DNA of 43,183 bases from an uncultured Bacillota bacterium (GCA_945867665.1 CAMBIR010000011.1:1-43183); one strand, 5' to 3'; positions 27,132-36,302 are shown, counted from the stretch's first letter. Notes: generated by a model from the letters alone, not told the origin. Numbers and translations: made by a program.

Positions 27132-27174
27132 ATTATTTTAGGATATAATACATACCCATGAAGGGGGAATAATC

Positions 27175-28836
27175 ATGAAATCATATCTAAAATATATTGT
27201 TTTATTTATTATTTTAGTCGCTATTGGAATAGTTGGTATCAATTTATATAGCAACCAAACATTAAAAAATATCAACAGCAAAATGGAAAATAAACAAACA
27301 AGCAATCAAGAAAAAGAAAATAATAAAGCCACGAAAGATAGTCAAGCTGAGACAATAACAGATGCTAAAACGGAAGAAAATAAAAATGAAAGTAATCCAA
27401 ATACTACTACTTCAAATCAAACAACTTCTTCTTCAAATAACACCTCAACAAACGATGATGAAGAAAATAACAGTAAAACAACCACTTCTAGTGTTGCTAC
27501 TTCCCAAAATGAAGAAAGTACAAACTCTATAAGTCAAGAAGAGAAAAATGAGATTGAAGTAGAAGAAAACCAGGAAAGTAACTCTATTCAAAGTTATACG
27601 AATAACTCTTTTACAAGTAATAATGAAATAACCACTAGCAATACGGGTGATACTAACAGTGCATCAAATAATTTTGTAATAGAAGTAGACCCTTCCATTT
27701 ATGAAGAGATTACAGATACTACTAAAACAGTAATTTATCCAACTTACCCAACAGAAGCTACAACAAATAGTGATACAAATAACAATACAGAAAATAACAG
27801 AGAAATACCCAAAACGATTATAGAGCCAACTTATCCGCAAACGAGTAGTCAAATTACTAAAATTACTTTAAATAAAACGATGATTACCTTAGGTTTAGAA
27901 TCAAGTGTAACAAGCATTGGTAAAAATTACACTACCAATAAAATGAAATTGAATATTAATGAAACCATTACAAATGATAAAATTGTATGGAGTGTAGTAA
28001 ACGGATCAACAGTAGCCAAAGTAGATAGCAATGGAAACGTTACTGCTCTACATGGTGGAACAGCCATAGTTAGAGCTTCCTTAGCAAGTAACCCAAATAT
28101 TTACGCCAACTGCCAAGTAACCGTGGTCCATGAACTTTATGAAAATGTAAAAATCACTTCAAAAGTTACCGTAAAAGATATCTATACTGGAAAATCAATT
28201 ACCCTAGCAAGTGGAAAAAAAGTTGTCTTACTTGGAGAACTAAAACATAAACGAAATGACTATAAGAATAAAACCTATACGATTCGTATAGATGAAAATA
28301 GTATTGCTAAAATTTCTGGAAAATACTTAAAATTCTTAAGCTATTATGTTGATGATGGTTACACCAATCAAGTATACGAAAACTTTATTAATGATATCGG
28401 ATTTACAAGTAAAACGAATTATTTAATTTGGGTTAACCGTGGAACACAAAGATTAATGTTATTTAAAAAAGAAAATTCCAAATGGACGCTTGTTGAAAAC
28501 GTAAAAACTTCAACTGGAGACTCTGAAGGAAAATACACTGGAGACTCAGGTGGGTCAACTGTAACTAGATTCAATCTAGAAGTTCAAGACTTTAACAGTG
28601 AATCATCAGTCGGAAGAGCAATTCACGTTCGCTACGAAACAACCAAGAAAAATCATGGCAATACGATGCATGTAGGAAGTCTTCCAAAAAATACCGCCGG
28701 AGGAAATTCTTCTGAAAATGCTCCATCATCACATGGATGTCCACATCTATCTACAAGTTTTCGAAATAAACTATATAATACTTACAATGGTGGAAGTAAA
28801 AATAAATTAATCAATTCCAAAGTAATTTATTATTAG
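27175..28836 (+). CDS. Membrane-anchored L,D-transpeptidase with Big2 domain
   Basis: This 553-residue protein has an N-terminal membrane helix (residues 7-24) and a long Ser/Thr/Asn/Glu-rich linker to about residue 230. A bacterial Ig-like Big2 domain follows (TKITLNKTMITLG to NCQVTVV), then a YkuD-type catalytic domain at the C-terminus. The active-site motif reads SSHGCPHLS with C522; the common form is SHGCIRM, so HGC is kept but the Arg position is His. YkuD enzymes make 3-3 peptide cross-links or attach proteins to peptidoglycan. The linker would span part of the wall. The ATG follows GAAGGGGGAA and a TATAAT. Confidence 0.85.
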   Translation: MKSYLKYIVLFIILVAIGIVGINLYSNQTLKNINSKMENKQTSNQEKENNKATKDSQAETITDAKTEENKNESNPNTTTSNQTTSSSNNTSTNDDEENNSKTTTSSVATSQNEESTNSISQEEKNEIEVEENQESNSIQSYTNNSFTSNNEITTSNTGDTNSASNNFVIEVDPSIYEEITDTTKTVIYPTYPTEATTNSDTNNNTENNREIPKTIIEPTYPQTSSQITKITLNKTMITLGLESSVTSIGKNYTTNKMKLNINETITNDKIVWSVVNGSTVAKVDSNGNVTALHGGTAIVRASLASNPNIYANCQVTVVHELYENVKITSKVTVKDIYTGKSITLASGKKVVLLGELKHKRNDYKNKTYTIRIDENSIAKISGKYLKFLSYYVDDGYTNQVYENFINDIGFTSKTNYLIWVNRGTQRLMLFKKENSKWTLVENVKTSTGDSEGKYTGDSGGSTVTRFNLEVQDFNSESSVGRAIHVRYETTKKNHGNTMHVGSLPKNTAGGNSSENAPSSHGCPHLSTSFRNKLYNTYNGGSKNKLINSKVIYY

Positions 28837-28865
28837 TTGTTAAAAATAGAAATATATGTTATACT
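28837..28865 (+). promoter_or_regulatory. Promoter of the tyrS T-box transcript
   Basis: TTGTTA (28837-28842) and TATACT (28860-28865) are separated by 17 bp. The -35 overlaps the end of the preceding gene. Confidence 0.65.
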
Positions 28866-29076
28866 AAAGGAGTAAAAATAAATTAGTATTAAAGAGATGA
28901 AAGTAGAAAATAGTACTTGCAAATAAAGAGAGTTAATGATTGGTGAAAATTAACACAAGTCTATTTTACGAATTACCTATCTTTAGCTAATCGGGTAAAA
29001 CCGTTATCAAATTAAGAAAAAAATTAGGATGGTACCGTGCTTTTAGCACTCCTAGAATGGTATCATTCTTTTTTTA
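28866..29076 (+). ncRNA. Tyrosine T-box riboswitch
   Basis: This leader lets uncharged tRNA-Tyr switch on tyrS. Stem I starts at AAAGA near 28891 and closes at ATCTTT near 28985. The specifier codon is TAC at 28914-28916, encoding Tyr. The T-box sequence AGGATGGTACCGTG lies at 29026-29039. The antiterminator is AGGA (29026-29029) with TCCT and GTGC with GCAC, with the bulge TGGTACC, whose TGGT pairs with an ACCA tRNA end. The terminator pairs GGATGGTACC (29027-29036) with GGTATCATTC (29059-29068), then a T run. Confidence 0.93.
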
Positions 29077-29093
29077 TAGAAAGAAGGAACAAT

Positions 29094-30326
29094 ATGACAT
29101 TATTTGAAGAGTTAAAATGGAGAGGACTAATTAAAGATATCAGTAGTCCAGAATTAGAAAAAAAATTAAATGAGGATAAAATAACTTTTTACTGGGGAAC
29201 AGACCCAACGGCCGATAGTCTTCATCTAGGACACTATTCCTCATTAATTACCGCTAAAAGATTAGCAGAGTATGGACACAAACCAATTCTTTTAGTAGGA
29301 GGAGCAACAGGATTAATTGGTGACCCAAGACCAACAGCTGAAAGAGAAATCATGGATAAAAAAGTATTAGAAAAAAATTTAGAAGGAATCGCTAAACAAG
29401 TCGAGAAAATCTTTGACGGAAAAGCAACCATTGTAAATAATTATGATTGGTTTAAAGACTATGAATTTCTAGACTTCTTAAGAGATGTTGGAAAATATAT
29501 CAATGTAAATTATATGCTAGATAAAGATATCATCAGAAGAAGGTTAGAAACCGGAATAACTTATGCTGAATTTTCTTACACCCTAATCCAAGGCTATGAC
29601 TTTTTAAGATTATTTCAAGATTATGATTGCATTCTTCAGGCATCCGGCTCTGATCAATGGGGAAATATCACAACTGGAATTGATTTAATTAGAAAAATAA
29701 CAGGAAAAACAGCTTATGGCTTCACTATGCCTCTTGTTTTAGATAAAACAGGAAAAAAATTTGGAAAAAGTGAAGGCAATGCCTTATGGTTAGATAAAAA
29801 TAAAACATCTAGCTATACCCTATATCAGTATTTAATTAACACCGATGATTCCATCGTAATTGATTATTTAAAAATATTTACCTTTTTAACCAAAGAGGAA
29901 ATTGAAGCATTAGCAAAATCAAATAAAGAAGAACCAGAAAAACGTCTAGCCCACGAAGCCTTAGCAAGAGAAATCATTACGGATTTACACGGAGTAGAAG
30001 AATACAACCATGCCGTAGAACTTTCGCATCTTCTTTTCCAAGAAAAATTTAAGAATCTAACCAAAACAGATATTAAAGAAATTTTTAACGAACAAGAGAT
30101 AAAAGAAGTTACTGCTACTACCTTAGTAGACCTATTAATCGAAGTTGGGGCTGCCAAAAGTAAAAGAGAAGCCCGCGAATTCATCATGAGTGGAGCCATT
30201 AAAGTAAATGGGGAAAAAAATACTTCTATAGATAGTATCCTAAAAGAGGAAGATTATATTGAAAAAGAATATATCATCATTAAAAGAGGAAAGAAAAACT
30301 ATTATCTTGGAAAAAGAAAAAAATAA
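29094..30326 (+). CDS. tyrS: Tyrosyl-tRNA synthetase
   Basis: This 410-residue class I synthetase attaches tyrosine to tRNA-Tyr. The HIGH-type motif is HLGH in DPTADSLHLGHYSSL, and the KMSKS-type motif is KFGKSEG. The tyrosine site includes ASGSDQWGN. A C-terminal S4-like RNA-binding domain (TLVDLLIEVGAAKSKREARE) completes the bacterial TyrRS layout. I start at 29094, behind AGAAGGA and after the T-box terminator; the longer frame from 29037 would begin inside the riboswitch. It converges on rpsD at a bidirectional terminator. Confidence 0.97.
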   Translation: MTLFEELKWRGLIKDISSPELEKKLNEDKITFYWGTDPTADSLHLGHYSSLITAKRLAEYGHKPILLVGGATGLIGDPRPTAEREIMDKKVLEKNLEGIAKQVEKIFDGKATIVNNYDWFKDYEFLDFLRDVGKYINVNYMLDKDIIRRRLETGITYAEFSYTLIQGYDFLRLFQDYDCILQASGSDQWGNITTGIDLIRKITGKTAYGFTMPLVLDKTGKKFGKSEGNALWLDKNKTSSYTLYQYLINTDDSIVIDYLKIFTFLTKEEIEALAKSNKEEPEKRLAHEALAREIITDLHGVEEYNHAVELSHLLFQEKFKNLTKTDIKEIFNEQEIKEVTATTLVDLLIEVGAAKSKREAREFIMSGAIKVNGEKNTSIDSILKEEDYIEKEYIIIKRGKKNYYLGKRKK

Positions 30327-30328
30327 CA

Positions 30329-30371
30329 AAAAGAGGAAAAAAAAGAACATTTGCTTCTTCCTCTTTTTTTC
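30329..30371. terminator. Bidirectional terminator
   Basis: AAAAAGAGGAA pairs with TTCCTCTTTTT at the two ends, between tyrS (+) and rpsD (-), with A and T runs. Confidence 0.75.
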
Positions 30372-30394
30372 ATGAAAAAAAGTAGAGTAAAAAA

Positions 30395-31009
30395 TTATAC
30401 TCTACTATAGAATTCAACAATCAATGCTTCATTAATATCAGCGTTCAATTCGCTTCTCTCTGGACGTCTAACAAAAGTAAGTTCTTTTTTTCCCTCATCA
30501 TAAGATACAAAATCAACACGCTTAGTTGTTTTCTCAAGAGATTCCAAAACAATCTTTAGATTTTTGTCATCCTCTTTCAAACTAACAACATCCCCAATCT
30601 TAACTCTGTATGATGGAATATCTACCTTTTTACCATTTACAGTAACGTGACCATGATTAACAAGTTGTCTAGCACCACGTCTTGTAGTAGCAAATCCAGC
30701 ACGGTATACCATGTTATCTAATCTACTTTCTAATAAGAATAATAGATTTTCACCATGAACACCCTTCATTTTACCAGATTCTTCAACTAATTTTTTAAAT
30801 TGTTTCTCGCTAATTTGATACATGAATCTTACTTTTTGTTTTTCCGTTAATTGAACAGAGTAGTTAGAAGGTTTCCTTTTACGGTCAGCACCATGTTGTC
30901 CTGGACCATAACTTCTTTTCTTACCTTTAGCAAACTCTACACCGCTTTCTAATACAGAAAAACCAACTCTTCTTGATTGTTTGTTATTAGGGCCTGTATA
31001 TCTAGCCAT
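30395..31009 (-). CDS. rpsD: 30S ribosomal protein S4
   Basis: This 204-residue primary rRNA-binding protein initiates 30S assembly. The start MARYTGPNNKQSRRVG is typical, and the S4 domain (LDNMVYRAGFATTRRGARQLVNHGHVTVNGKKVD) lies in the middle. Length matches other Firmicutes. It has an ideal ribosome site (GAAGGAGGAAG) and a long structured leader. In Bacillus S4 represses its own translation through such a leader. Confidence 0.98.
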   Translation of the reverse strand: MARYTGPNNKQSRRVGFSVLESGVEFAKGKKRSYGPGQHGADRKRKPSNYSVQLTEKQKVRFMYQISEKQFKKLVEESGKMKGVHGENLLFLLESRLDNMVYRAGFATTRRGARQLVNHGHVTVNGKKVDIPSYRVKIGDVVSLKEDDKNLKIVLESLEKTTKRVDFVSYDEGKKELTFVRRPERSELNADINEALIVEFYSRV

Positions 31010-31143
31010 TTTAAACTTCCTCCTTCTGCAAAAGGGGTATCTTTTTTATTATAGGGTGTTTTTCAAGATACTTTCATTTACGCAGCAACCTAAATTACTT
31101 ATATAGAACACAATTACAACAAAAAGATACTGCTGCCAAATGC
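31010..31143 (-). promoter_or_regulatory. Structured rpsD leader, probable S4 autoregulation element
   Basis: Read on the minus strand, GCAGCA (31136-31131) can pair with TGCTGC (31087-31082). GTATCTT occurs twice (31130-31124 and 31071-31065), and its complement AAGATAC once (31044-31038), just upstream of the ribosome site. The two copies can therefore compete for one partner, which suits a translational switch. No gene is visible here. Confidence 0.6.
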
Positions 31144-31149
31144 ATAAGT

Positions 31150-31178
31150 ATTATATAATTTTTATATCCCTTTGTCAA
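31150..31178 (-). promoter_or_regulatory. rpsD promoter
   Basis: The minus strand has TTGACA (complement of 31173-31178), 17 bp and TATAAT (complement of 31150-31155), a perfect vegetative promoter. Confidence 0.85.
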
Positions 31179-31224
31179 TTCTTTTTTTCAAATTTTTATC
31201 TTCAAAAAAACATGAAAAAATAAG

Positions 31225-31233
31225 TTATCCACA
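31225..31233 (+). other. Perfect DnaA box
   Basis: TTATCCACA matches the DnaA consensus exactly. It is single, lying between the divergent rpsD and surface protein genes. It could be a regulatory or titration site, or chance. Confidence 0.4.
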
Positions 31234-31364
31234 GAAAAATTAATTATAAGTTTATAAAATACAATTTCTAGTTAAATGCTTGTAAACTTTATAGAAAAAT
31301 AAAAATGAAGTTGTTATACTGTAAATGAGAATAGAAAAGGGAAAGAGAAAGAAAGGAACAAAAT

Positions 31365-33170
31365 ATGAAAAAAGGAATGAAAACAATGGAAAAATTTGGA
31401 AAAATTTTACTTGTACTAATGTTTTCTTTTTCACAACTTTCTTTTCCAATAGAAGTTTTAGCTGACGAACTAAGCCAAGCAAGTGAAACAACTATGGAAA
31501 TGAAGGATGAAGAAGAAAAAGTACAAAATAACGAAGAAGATAACCAAGAAGAAAAAGGAGTAGAGGAAGAAAATAACCATACTGTTACCCCTACATTAAA
31601 TCAAAGTGAAAATGATGAAGAAAATGTAGATGATAGCGAGAAAACAATTCAACTAACTATTAATGGCATCGCTGCGGATGAATATGATTTGATGAGTAAT
31701 GATCCAGATAAAATGATTCGTATCTCTTATGGATATGAGAATGAAATGACTACCGAAGAAATTGATTTTTCAAATAAATTATATGGTGATTATGAATTCG
31801 AATATACCATTAACTCAACAGAAGAAGTGGTAAAAGTTACGATTCATTACATTGGAAATAATGATGAAATACTTAGTAAGTATTTACTAAATGATATTTC
31901 TCTTGAAGAGGGAAAGTTTGTTATTTTAGGAAGTTTTGATGGCATTAAAAAAACAGACTTTTTAAACAGAATCGATTGGAAAAAATTAATGAATGAATAT
32001 AATGTTTCTGGTTATTCAACATCAATTGAAGAAGGAATTTCTATAGTTGCAGATGGAGAAAAATTAATCATTCAAACCGACCAATTTGATATCTCTTACC
32101 CAATTCAAGTTGTTGGGGATTATAATCAAGATGGCGTAGTAGATGTTCATGATTCTTTATTTATTATCGACAATATCTTAACTCCAGAAAATGAAAAAAA
32201 TTATAATATTTTAGATGCAACTAACCCTGTATTCTTTAACGGTAAGTGGGAAAATAATATTGTTGCACATGATGATTTACAAAATTCATTCGTCAACAAA
32301 ACAGAAATTCCTGTTGGTGAAGAATTAGTGGTTAAATATTATATTACAGGCTTCCAAGAAGATAAATTAACAGGTATAGAAGGAAATATCAATTATAATA
32401 AAGAAATTTTAGAATTAATGAATGTTGATGTTTCTACAGATTTTTATGGTACAGTTTTAGAAAATGGCCATTTTGCTTATTTATTAAGTAATTATTCCAG
32501 CGAAGGAATATTTATGACTCTAACTTTTAAAACATTAAAATCAGGAGATGCAAATATTTCTATCGATAACATTTTAGCGTCCCTTGGGGTAAAAGCAAAT
32601 TTAGATGATTCAGTCTCAACAACAGTAACCGTTTTTGAAAATGGAAAAGGTGGAGATGTTGATCCAGAAAATACAGTAACTCCAGTTCAAACAAAAACAG
32701 AAGAACCAGTTGTAACACCAACACCAGTTGTTTTAACAAACACAACTAACGTTACAGCAAGAACAATAAAATTATCTAGTGACAACTTAATCAAAAGTCT
32801 AACAATAAAAGGATATGACATTAAGTTTGATCCAAATACCCTAGAATATAGCCTAAAAGTAAAAAATAGTGTAAAATCATTAGATTTAAAAGTTGTATTA
32901 AATTCTTCTTCCGCTAGTTACGAAATCAGTGGTAATCAAAACTTTAAAGTAGGAGCAAACACAGTAACAATTAAAGTAACCGCTGAAGATGGAACAGAAA
33001 GAACATATACCCTAAAAGTAACAAGAGAAAAAGCCAAAACAGAAGAAGAACAAGAAGAAAAAAAATCTTCTAAAACAATCATCATTATTTTAATTATATT
33101 AGTAATTATCGGCCTAATTTATGTAATATTTAAAGATGATGAAGAAGATAGCAAAGAAAGTAAAAAATAA
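31365..33170 (+). CDS. Surface protein with EF-hand/dockerin-like, cohesin-like and cadherin-like domains
   Basis: This 601-residue exported protein has a signal peptide (to about VLADE, residue 35) and an acidic Glu/Asn-rich stretch to about residue 95. The motif GDYNQDGVVDVHDSLFIIDN (251-270) resembles a dockerin calcium loop. A beta domain resembling cohesin (about 310-425, KTEIPVGEELVVKYYITGF) follows, then a Pro/Thr linker. A cadherin-like beta-sandwich (about 465-550, LTIKGYDIKFDPNTLEYSL to GTERTYTLKVTRE) and a C-terminal helix with a charged tail complete it. It should sit on the cell surface. Domain names are by eye. Confidence 0.75.
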   Translation: MKKGMKTMEKFGKILLVLMFSFSQLSFPIEVLADELSQASETTMEMKDEEEKVQNNEEDNQEEKGVEEENNHTVTPTLNQSENDEENVDDSEKTIQLTINGIAADEYDLMSNDPDKMIRISYGYENEMTTEEIDFSNKLYGDYEFEYTINSTEEVVKVTIHYIGNNDEILSKYLLNDISLEEGKFVILGSFDGIKKTDFLNRIDWKKLMNEYNVSGYSTSIEEGISIVADGEKLIIQTDQFDISYPIQVVGDYNQDGVVDVHDSLFIIDNILTPENEKNYNILDATNPVFFNGKWENNIVAHDDLQNSFVNKTEIPVGEELVVKYYITGFQEDKLTGIEGNINYNKEILELMNVDVSTDFYGTVLENGHFAYLLSNYSSEGIFMTLTFKTLKSGDANISIDNILASLGVKANLDDSVSTTVTVFENGKGGDVDPENTVTPVQTKTEEPVVTPTPVVLTNTTNVTARTIKLSSDNLIKSLTIKGYDIKFDPNTLEYSLKVKNSVKSLDLKVVLNSSSASYEISGNQNFKVGANTVTIKVTAEDGTERTYTLKVTREKAKTEEEQEEKKSSKTIIIILIILVIIGLIYVIFKDDEEDSKESKK

Positions 33171-33187
33171 TACTTTCTTTCTTTATT
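33153..33187 (+). terminator. Terminator after the surface protein gene
   Basis: AAAGAAAGTA (33153-33162) pairs perfectly with TACTTTCTTT (33171-33180), then CTTTATT follows. Confidence 0.7.
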
Positions 33188-33208
33188 GAAAAAATACGGC
33201 TCAAATAA

Positions 33209-33237
33209 TTGACAAAAGGACTATTTTAATGTATGAT
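33209..33237 (+). promoter_or_regulatory. Promoter of the VirB2-like gene
   Basis: TTGACA (33209-33214), 17 bp, then TATGAT (33232-33237). It lies 25 bp before the start codon, which has AGAGGTG. Confidence 0.75.
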
Positions 33238-33262
33238 TTACTTATATGAAAGAGGTGTATTA

Positions 33263-33589
33263 ATGAACTTTTTAATTGATTTATGTAGTGATAAGGAAGG
33301 ATTAGGACAGGTAGTAACTTTATTAAAAAATGTAGTTACATTGATCCAATGGGGGATTCCACTAGTTTTAATAGTATTTGGATTATTAGATTTAGGTAAA
33401 GCAGTTATGGCTGGAAAAGAAGATGAGATGAAAAAAGCACAACAGACTTTAATTAAAAGATTTATGTATGCAGTAGCTGCATTCTTAATTGTTGCTTTAG
33501 TAACCTTTGCAATGGGATTAGTTGGCTCGACAGAATGGACAAACTGTTGGAAAGGTACGGGCAGTGCCAATATAAATACGGTTGAATAA
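33263..33589 (+). CDS. Small two-helix membrane protein, TrbC/VirB2-like
   Basis: This 108-residue protein has two hydrophobic helices (about residues 18-44 and 67-88) joined by a short charged loop (GKEDEMKKAQQTLIKRF), the layout of the TrbC/VirB2 pilin family. Here it stands alone, with its own promoter and terminator and no conjugation genes nearby. Such orphan members are seen in Gram-positive genomes, and their role is unknown to me. I start at the ATG at 33263; the frame is open 30 bases further but without a ribosome site. Confidence 0.65.
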   Translation: MNFLIDLCSDKEGLGQVVTLLKNVVTLIQWGIPLVLIVFGLLDLGKAVMAGKEDEMKKAQQTLIKRFMYAVAAFLIVALVTFAMGLVGSTEWTNCWKGTGSANINTVE

Positions 33590-33605
33590 AAAATAGTTAA
33601 TATTC

Positions 33606-33667
33606 AAAAATACTTATTTAGAATAACTTTAATAAAAAAAGTAAAGTTCTAGATAAGTATTTTTTTG
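33606..33667 (+). terminator. Long terminator hairpin
   Basis: AAAAATACTTAT pairs with ATAAGTATTTTT at the ends, with an inner TAGAA-ACTTTA and TAAAGTTCTA stem. T residues follow. It ends the VirB2-like transcript before polA. Confidence 0.75.
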
Positions 33668-33743
33668 CTTATAAACTAATATGATACTTGTTTTCTTTTT
33701 TTCTATTTCTGTGATATGATAAATATGGAATTAAGGTGAAGTG

Positions 33744-36302
33744 ATGAAAAAAGTAATATTAGTAGATGGAAACAATTTGTTATTTAGAAGTTATTATGCC
33801 ACAGCATATTCAGGAAATTTAATGAAAAACAGTAAAGGATTTCCTACCAATGGACTATTTGGTTTTGTCAATATGATGAATAAAATCATAGCAGAAGATA
33901 AACCAGAATATATTTTAGTTGCTTTTGATATTGGAAAGACGTTCAGACATGAAAAATATAAAGATTACAAAGGTGGAAGAGATGAAACTCCCCTAGATTT
34001 AAAGCGACAATTTCCAGTTGCCAAAGAAATACTAAAGGCCATGAATATCAAGTACTTAGAAGTACCAAACTATGAGGCTGATGATATTATAGGCACCTAT
34101 GCCAAAATGATAGATGAAAGTAATGATTATGAAGGATTAATTGTAAGTAGTGACAAAGACTTGCTCCAATTAATTACCAATAAAGTAAATGTAAAACTAT
34201 TAAAAACCAAAGATTATATCATGATGACTCCAAAAACATTTAAAGATATTTATGGCGTAGAACCAGCTAGAATGACAGATTTAAAAGGACTAATGGGCGA
34301 TGCTTCAGATAACATTCCTGGCGTAAAAGGAATCGGAGAAAAAACAGCAATTAAATTATTAAGTCAATATCAAGATTTAGATAATTTATATAACCACATT
34401 GAAGAACTTAAAGGTGCTACTAAAAACAAATTAATTACAGGACAAACTAGTGCTTTTGAAAGTAGGGAAATTGCAACAATTGATAAAGAAGTACCCGTTA
34501 GTTATACCATCGATGAATTAAAGTTTAATAATACCAAATCGAAAGAACTAATCGATTTATATAATGAATTAGAATTCTATTCTTTCCTAAAAAAAATAGA
34601 CACCACATTAACATCAGAAAAAATAGATTACAAAGTAGTGAGTAGTGATGAAATAGAAGAAATTAAAGAACCAGTTGCTATTTATATAGATATGGATGGT
34701 GAAAACTATCATAAATCTAATATCGTAGGAATTGCTATTTATAATGAAAAAAATCATTACTATATCCCAAAAGAGAAACTAAATAGCCTATCTTTTATGA
34801 AGGGTGAAGTCTATACATATGATGCAAAAAAGAATTATTGTTTGAGTAAAAGAAACAACTTAACTCCTCCTAATACTACTATGGATGTAATGATTGCTAG
34901 TTATCTATTGGGCTATAACGTCAAAGAAGATATTGCCAATGTTGCTATAACCTTAGGCTATGAACTAGAATTCTATCAAAAAAGAGAAAAATTAACCCCT
35001 CCTGAAATTGCCAATCGTAGTCTTAAAAAAGCCAAATTCATCTATGAAGTAACCCCTAGACTTTACAAAGAGCTAGAAGAAAATGAAGTACTTTCCCTTT
35101 ACAAGGATATCGAACTGCCCCTAAGTACTGTTTTAGCCAAAATGGAATTAGAAGGCATTCGCTGCGATACACATGTTTTAGAAGAAATGGGAAATGAAAT
35201 TCAATCTAGAATTCATATCCTAGAAAAACAAATTTACGACAAGAGCGGTATCGAATTTAATATTAGTAGCCCAAAACAATTAGGTGAAGTTCTCTTTGAA
35301 CACCTATCCCTTCCACATGGCAAAAAGAAAAAAACAGGATATTCTACTGACGAAGCAACTTTATCCAAATTAAAAGAATATCCCATTATTAATGATATTC
35401 TAGAATATAGAATGTTAACAAAACTTTACAGTACTTATATTGAAGGACTTAAAAATAATATTCTAGAAGACGGTAAGATTCATACCATTTACACTCAAAC
35501 ATTAACTAGAACCGGTCGCTTATCTTCAATTGAGCCAAACCTTCAAAATATCCCTGTTCGAAATGAATATGGAAGACAAATTAGAAAATCATTCGTTCCT
35601 GAGGATAAAAGTTACATCTTAAGTAGCGATTACTCACAAATTGAACTTCGAATTTTTGCCCATTTAGCTAGTATTGACGCCCTAAAGCAGGCTTTCAAGG
35701 AAGAATTAGATATCCATACGAAAACAGCAAGTGATGTTTATGGGGTTCCACTAGAAGAAGTTACAAGCAATATGCGAAGAAGCGCCAAAGCAGTTAATTT
35801 TGGAATTATTTACGGAATTAGTAGTTACGGCTTAGCCGAAGACTTAAACATTTCTCCTAAAGAAGCCAAAGCCTTTATTAACAAATATTTTATGACTTTT
35901 CCTGGAATTAAAACTTATATGGATGAAGTCATAAAAAATGCCCATGAAATCGGCTATGTCAAAACCATTATGAATCGAAAAAGAGTAATTGATGAGTTAA
36001 AAAATAGCAATTATATGATAAGAAGTATGGGAGAGAGAATGGCTTTAAATACACCAATTCAAGGAAGTAGTGCGGATATATTAAAAAAAGCGATGATTGA
36101 AATTGATAAAAGATTTGAAGAACTAGGCCTAAAAAGTAAAATGTTATTACAAATTCATGACGAATTAGATTTTAATGTTTACTATGACGAATTAGATATT
36201 GTAAAACACGAAGTAAAAAATATTATGGAAAATACCATTCAACTAACTGTTCCCCTAAAAGTAGAAATCAATATTGGTAAAAATCTATATGAAGCCAAAT
36301 AA
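33744..36302 (+). CDS. polA: DNA polymerase I
   Basis: This 852-residue repair and Okazaki-fragment polymerase has an N-terminal 5'-nuclease domain (VDGNNLLFRSYYAT, then SDKDLLQLI, GDASDNIPGVKGIGEKTA). The middle 3'-5' exonuclease-like domain has lost its acidic motifs (IYIDMDGENYHKS where DxE is expected). The polymerase domain is intact, with SSDYSQIELRIFAHLA, RRSAKAVNFGIIYG and QIHDELDF. Many Firmicutes PolA proteins also lack proofreading. I start at the ATG at 33744, eight bases from AAGGTGA; the GTG just before is less likely. The ligand residues were judged by eye only. Confidence 0.97.
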   Translation: MKKVILVDGNNLLFRSYYATAYSGNLMKNSKGFPTNGLFGFVNMMNKIIAEDKPEYILVAFDIGKTFRHEKYKDYKGGRDETPLDLKRQFPVAKEILKAMNIKYLEVPNYEADDIIGTYAKMIDESNDYEGLIVSSDKDLLQLITNKVNVKLLKTKDYIMMTPKTFKDIYGVEPARMTDLKGLMGDASDNIPGVKGIGEKTAIKLLSQYQDLDNLYNHIEELKGATKNKLITGQTSAFESREIATIDKEVPVSYTIDELKFNNTKSKELIDLYNELEFYSFLKKIDTTLTSEKIDYKVVSSDEIEEIKEPVAIYIDMDGENYHKSNIVGIAIYNEKNHYYIPKEKLNSLSFMKGEVYTYDAKKNYCLSKRNNLTPPNTTMDVMIASYLLGYNVKEDIANVAITLGYELEFYQKREKLTPPEIANRSLKKAKFIYEVTPRLYKELEENEVLSLYKDIELPLSTVLAKMELEGIRCDTHVLEEMGNEIQSRIHILEKQIYDKSGIEFNISSPKQLGEVLFEHLSLPHGKKKKTGYSTDEATLSKLKEYPIINDILEYRMLTKLYSTYIEGLKNNILEDGKIHTIYTQTLTRTGRLSSIEPNLQNIPVRNEYGRQIRKSFVPEDKSYILSSDYSQIELRIFAHLASIDALKQAFKEELDIHTKTASDVYGVPLEEVTSNMRRSAKAVNFGIIYGISSYGLAEDLNISPKEAKAFINKYFMTFPGIKTYMDEVIKNAHEIGYVKTIMNRKRVIDELKNSNYMIRSMGERMALNTPIQGSSADILKKAMIEIDKRFEELGLKSKMLLQIHDELDFNVYYDELDIVKHEVKNIMENTIQLTVPLKVEINIGKNLYEAK

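Noticed and set aside
27290..27850. Repetitive A/C-rich stretch as a possible CRISPR or DNA repeat
   Set aside because: It encodes a Ser/Thr/Asn/Glu-rich linker in frame, with no regular repeat-spacer unit.
29037..29093. Earlier start for tyrS
   Set aside because: It lies inside the T-box antiterminator and terminator.
29864..30199. 111-codon minus-strand frame inside tyrS
   Set aside because: Antisense shadow of a highly conserved synthetase.
31201..31364. Replication origin
   Set aside because: Only one DnaA box, and no dnaA or dnaN neighbours.
34660..35060. PolA proofreading exonuclease as active
   Set aside because: The acidic metal motifs are not present in the region where they are expected.
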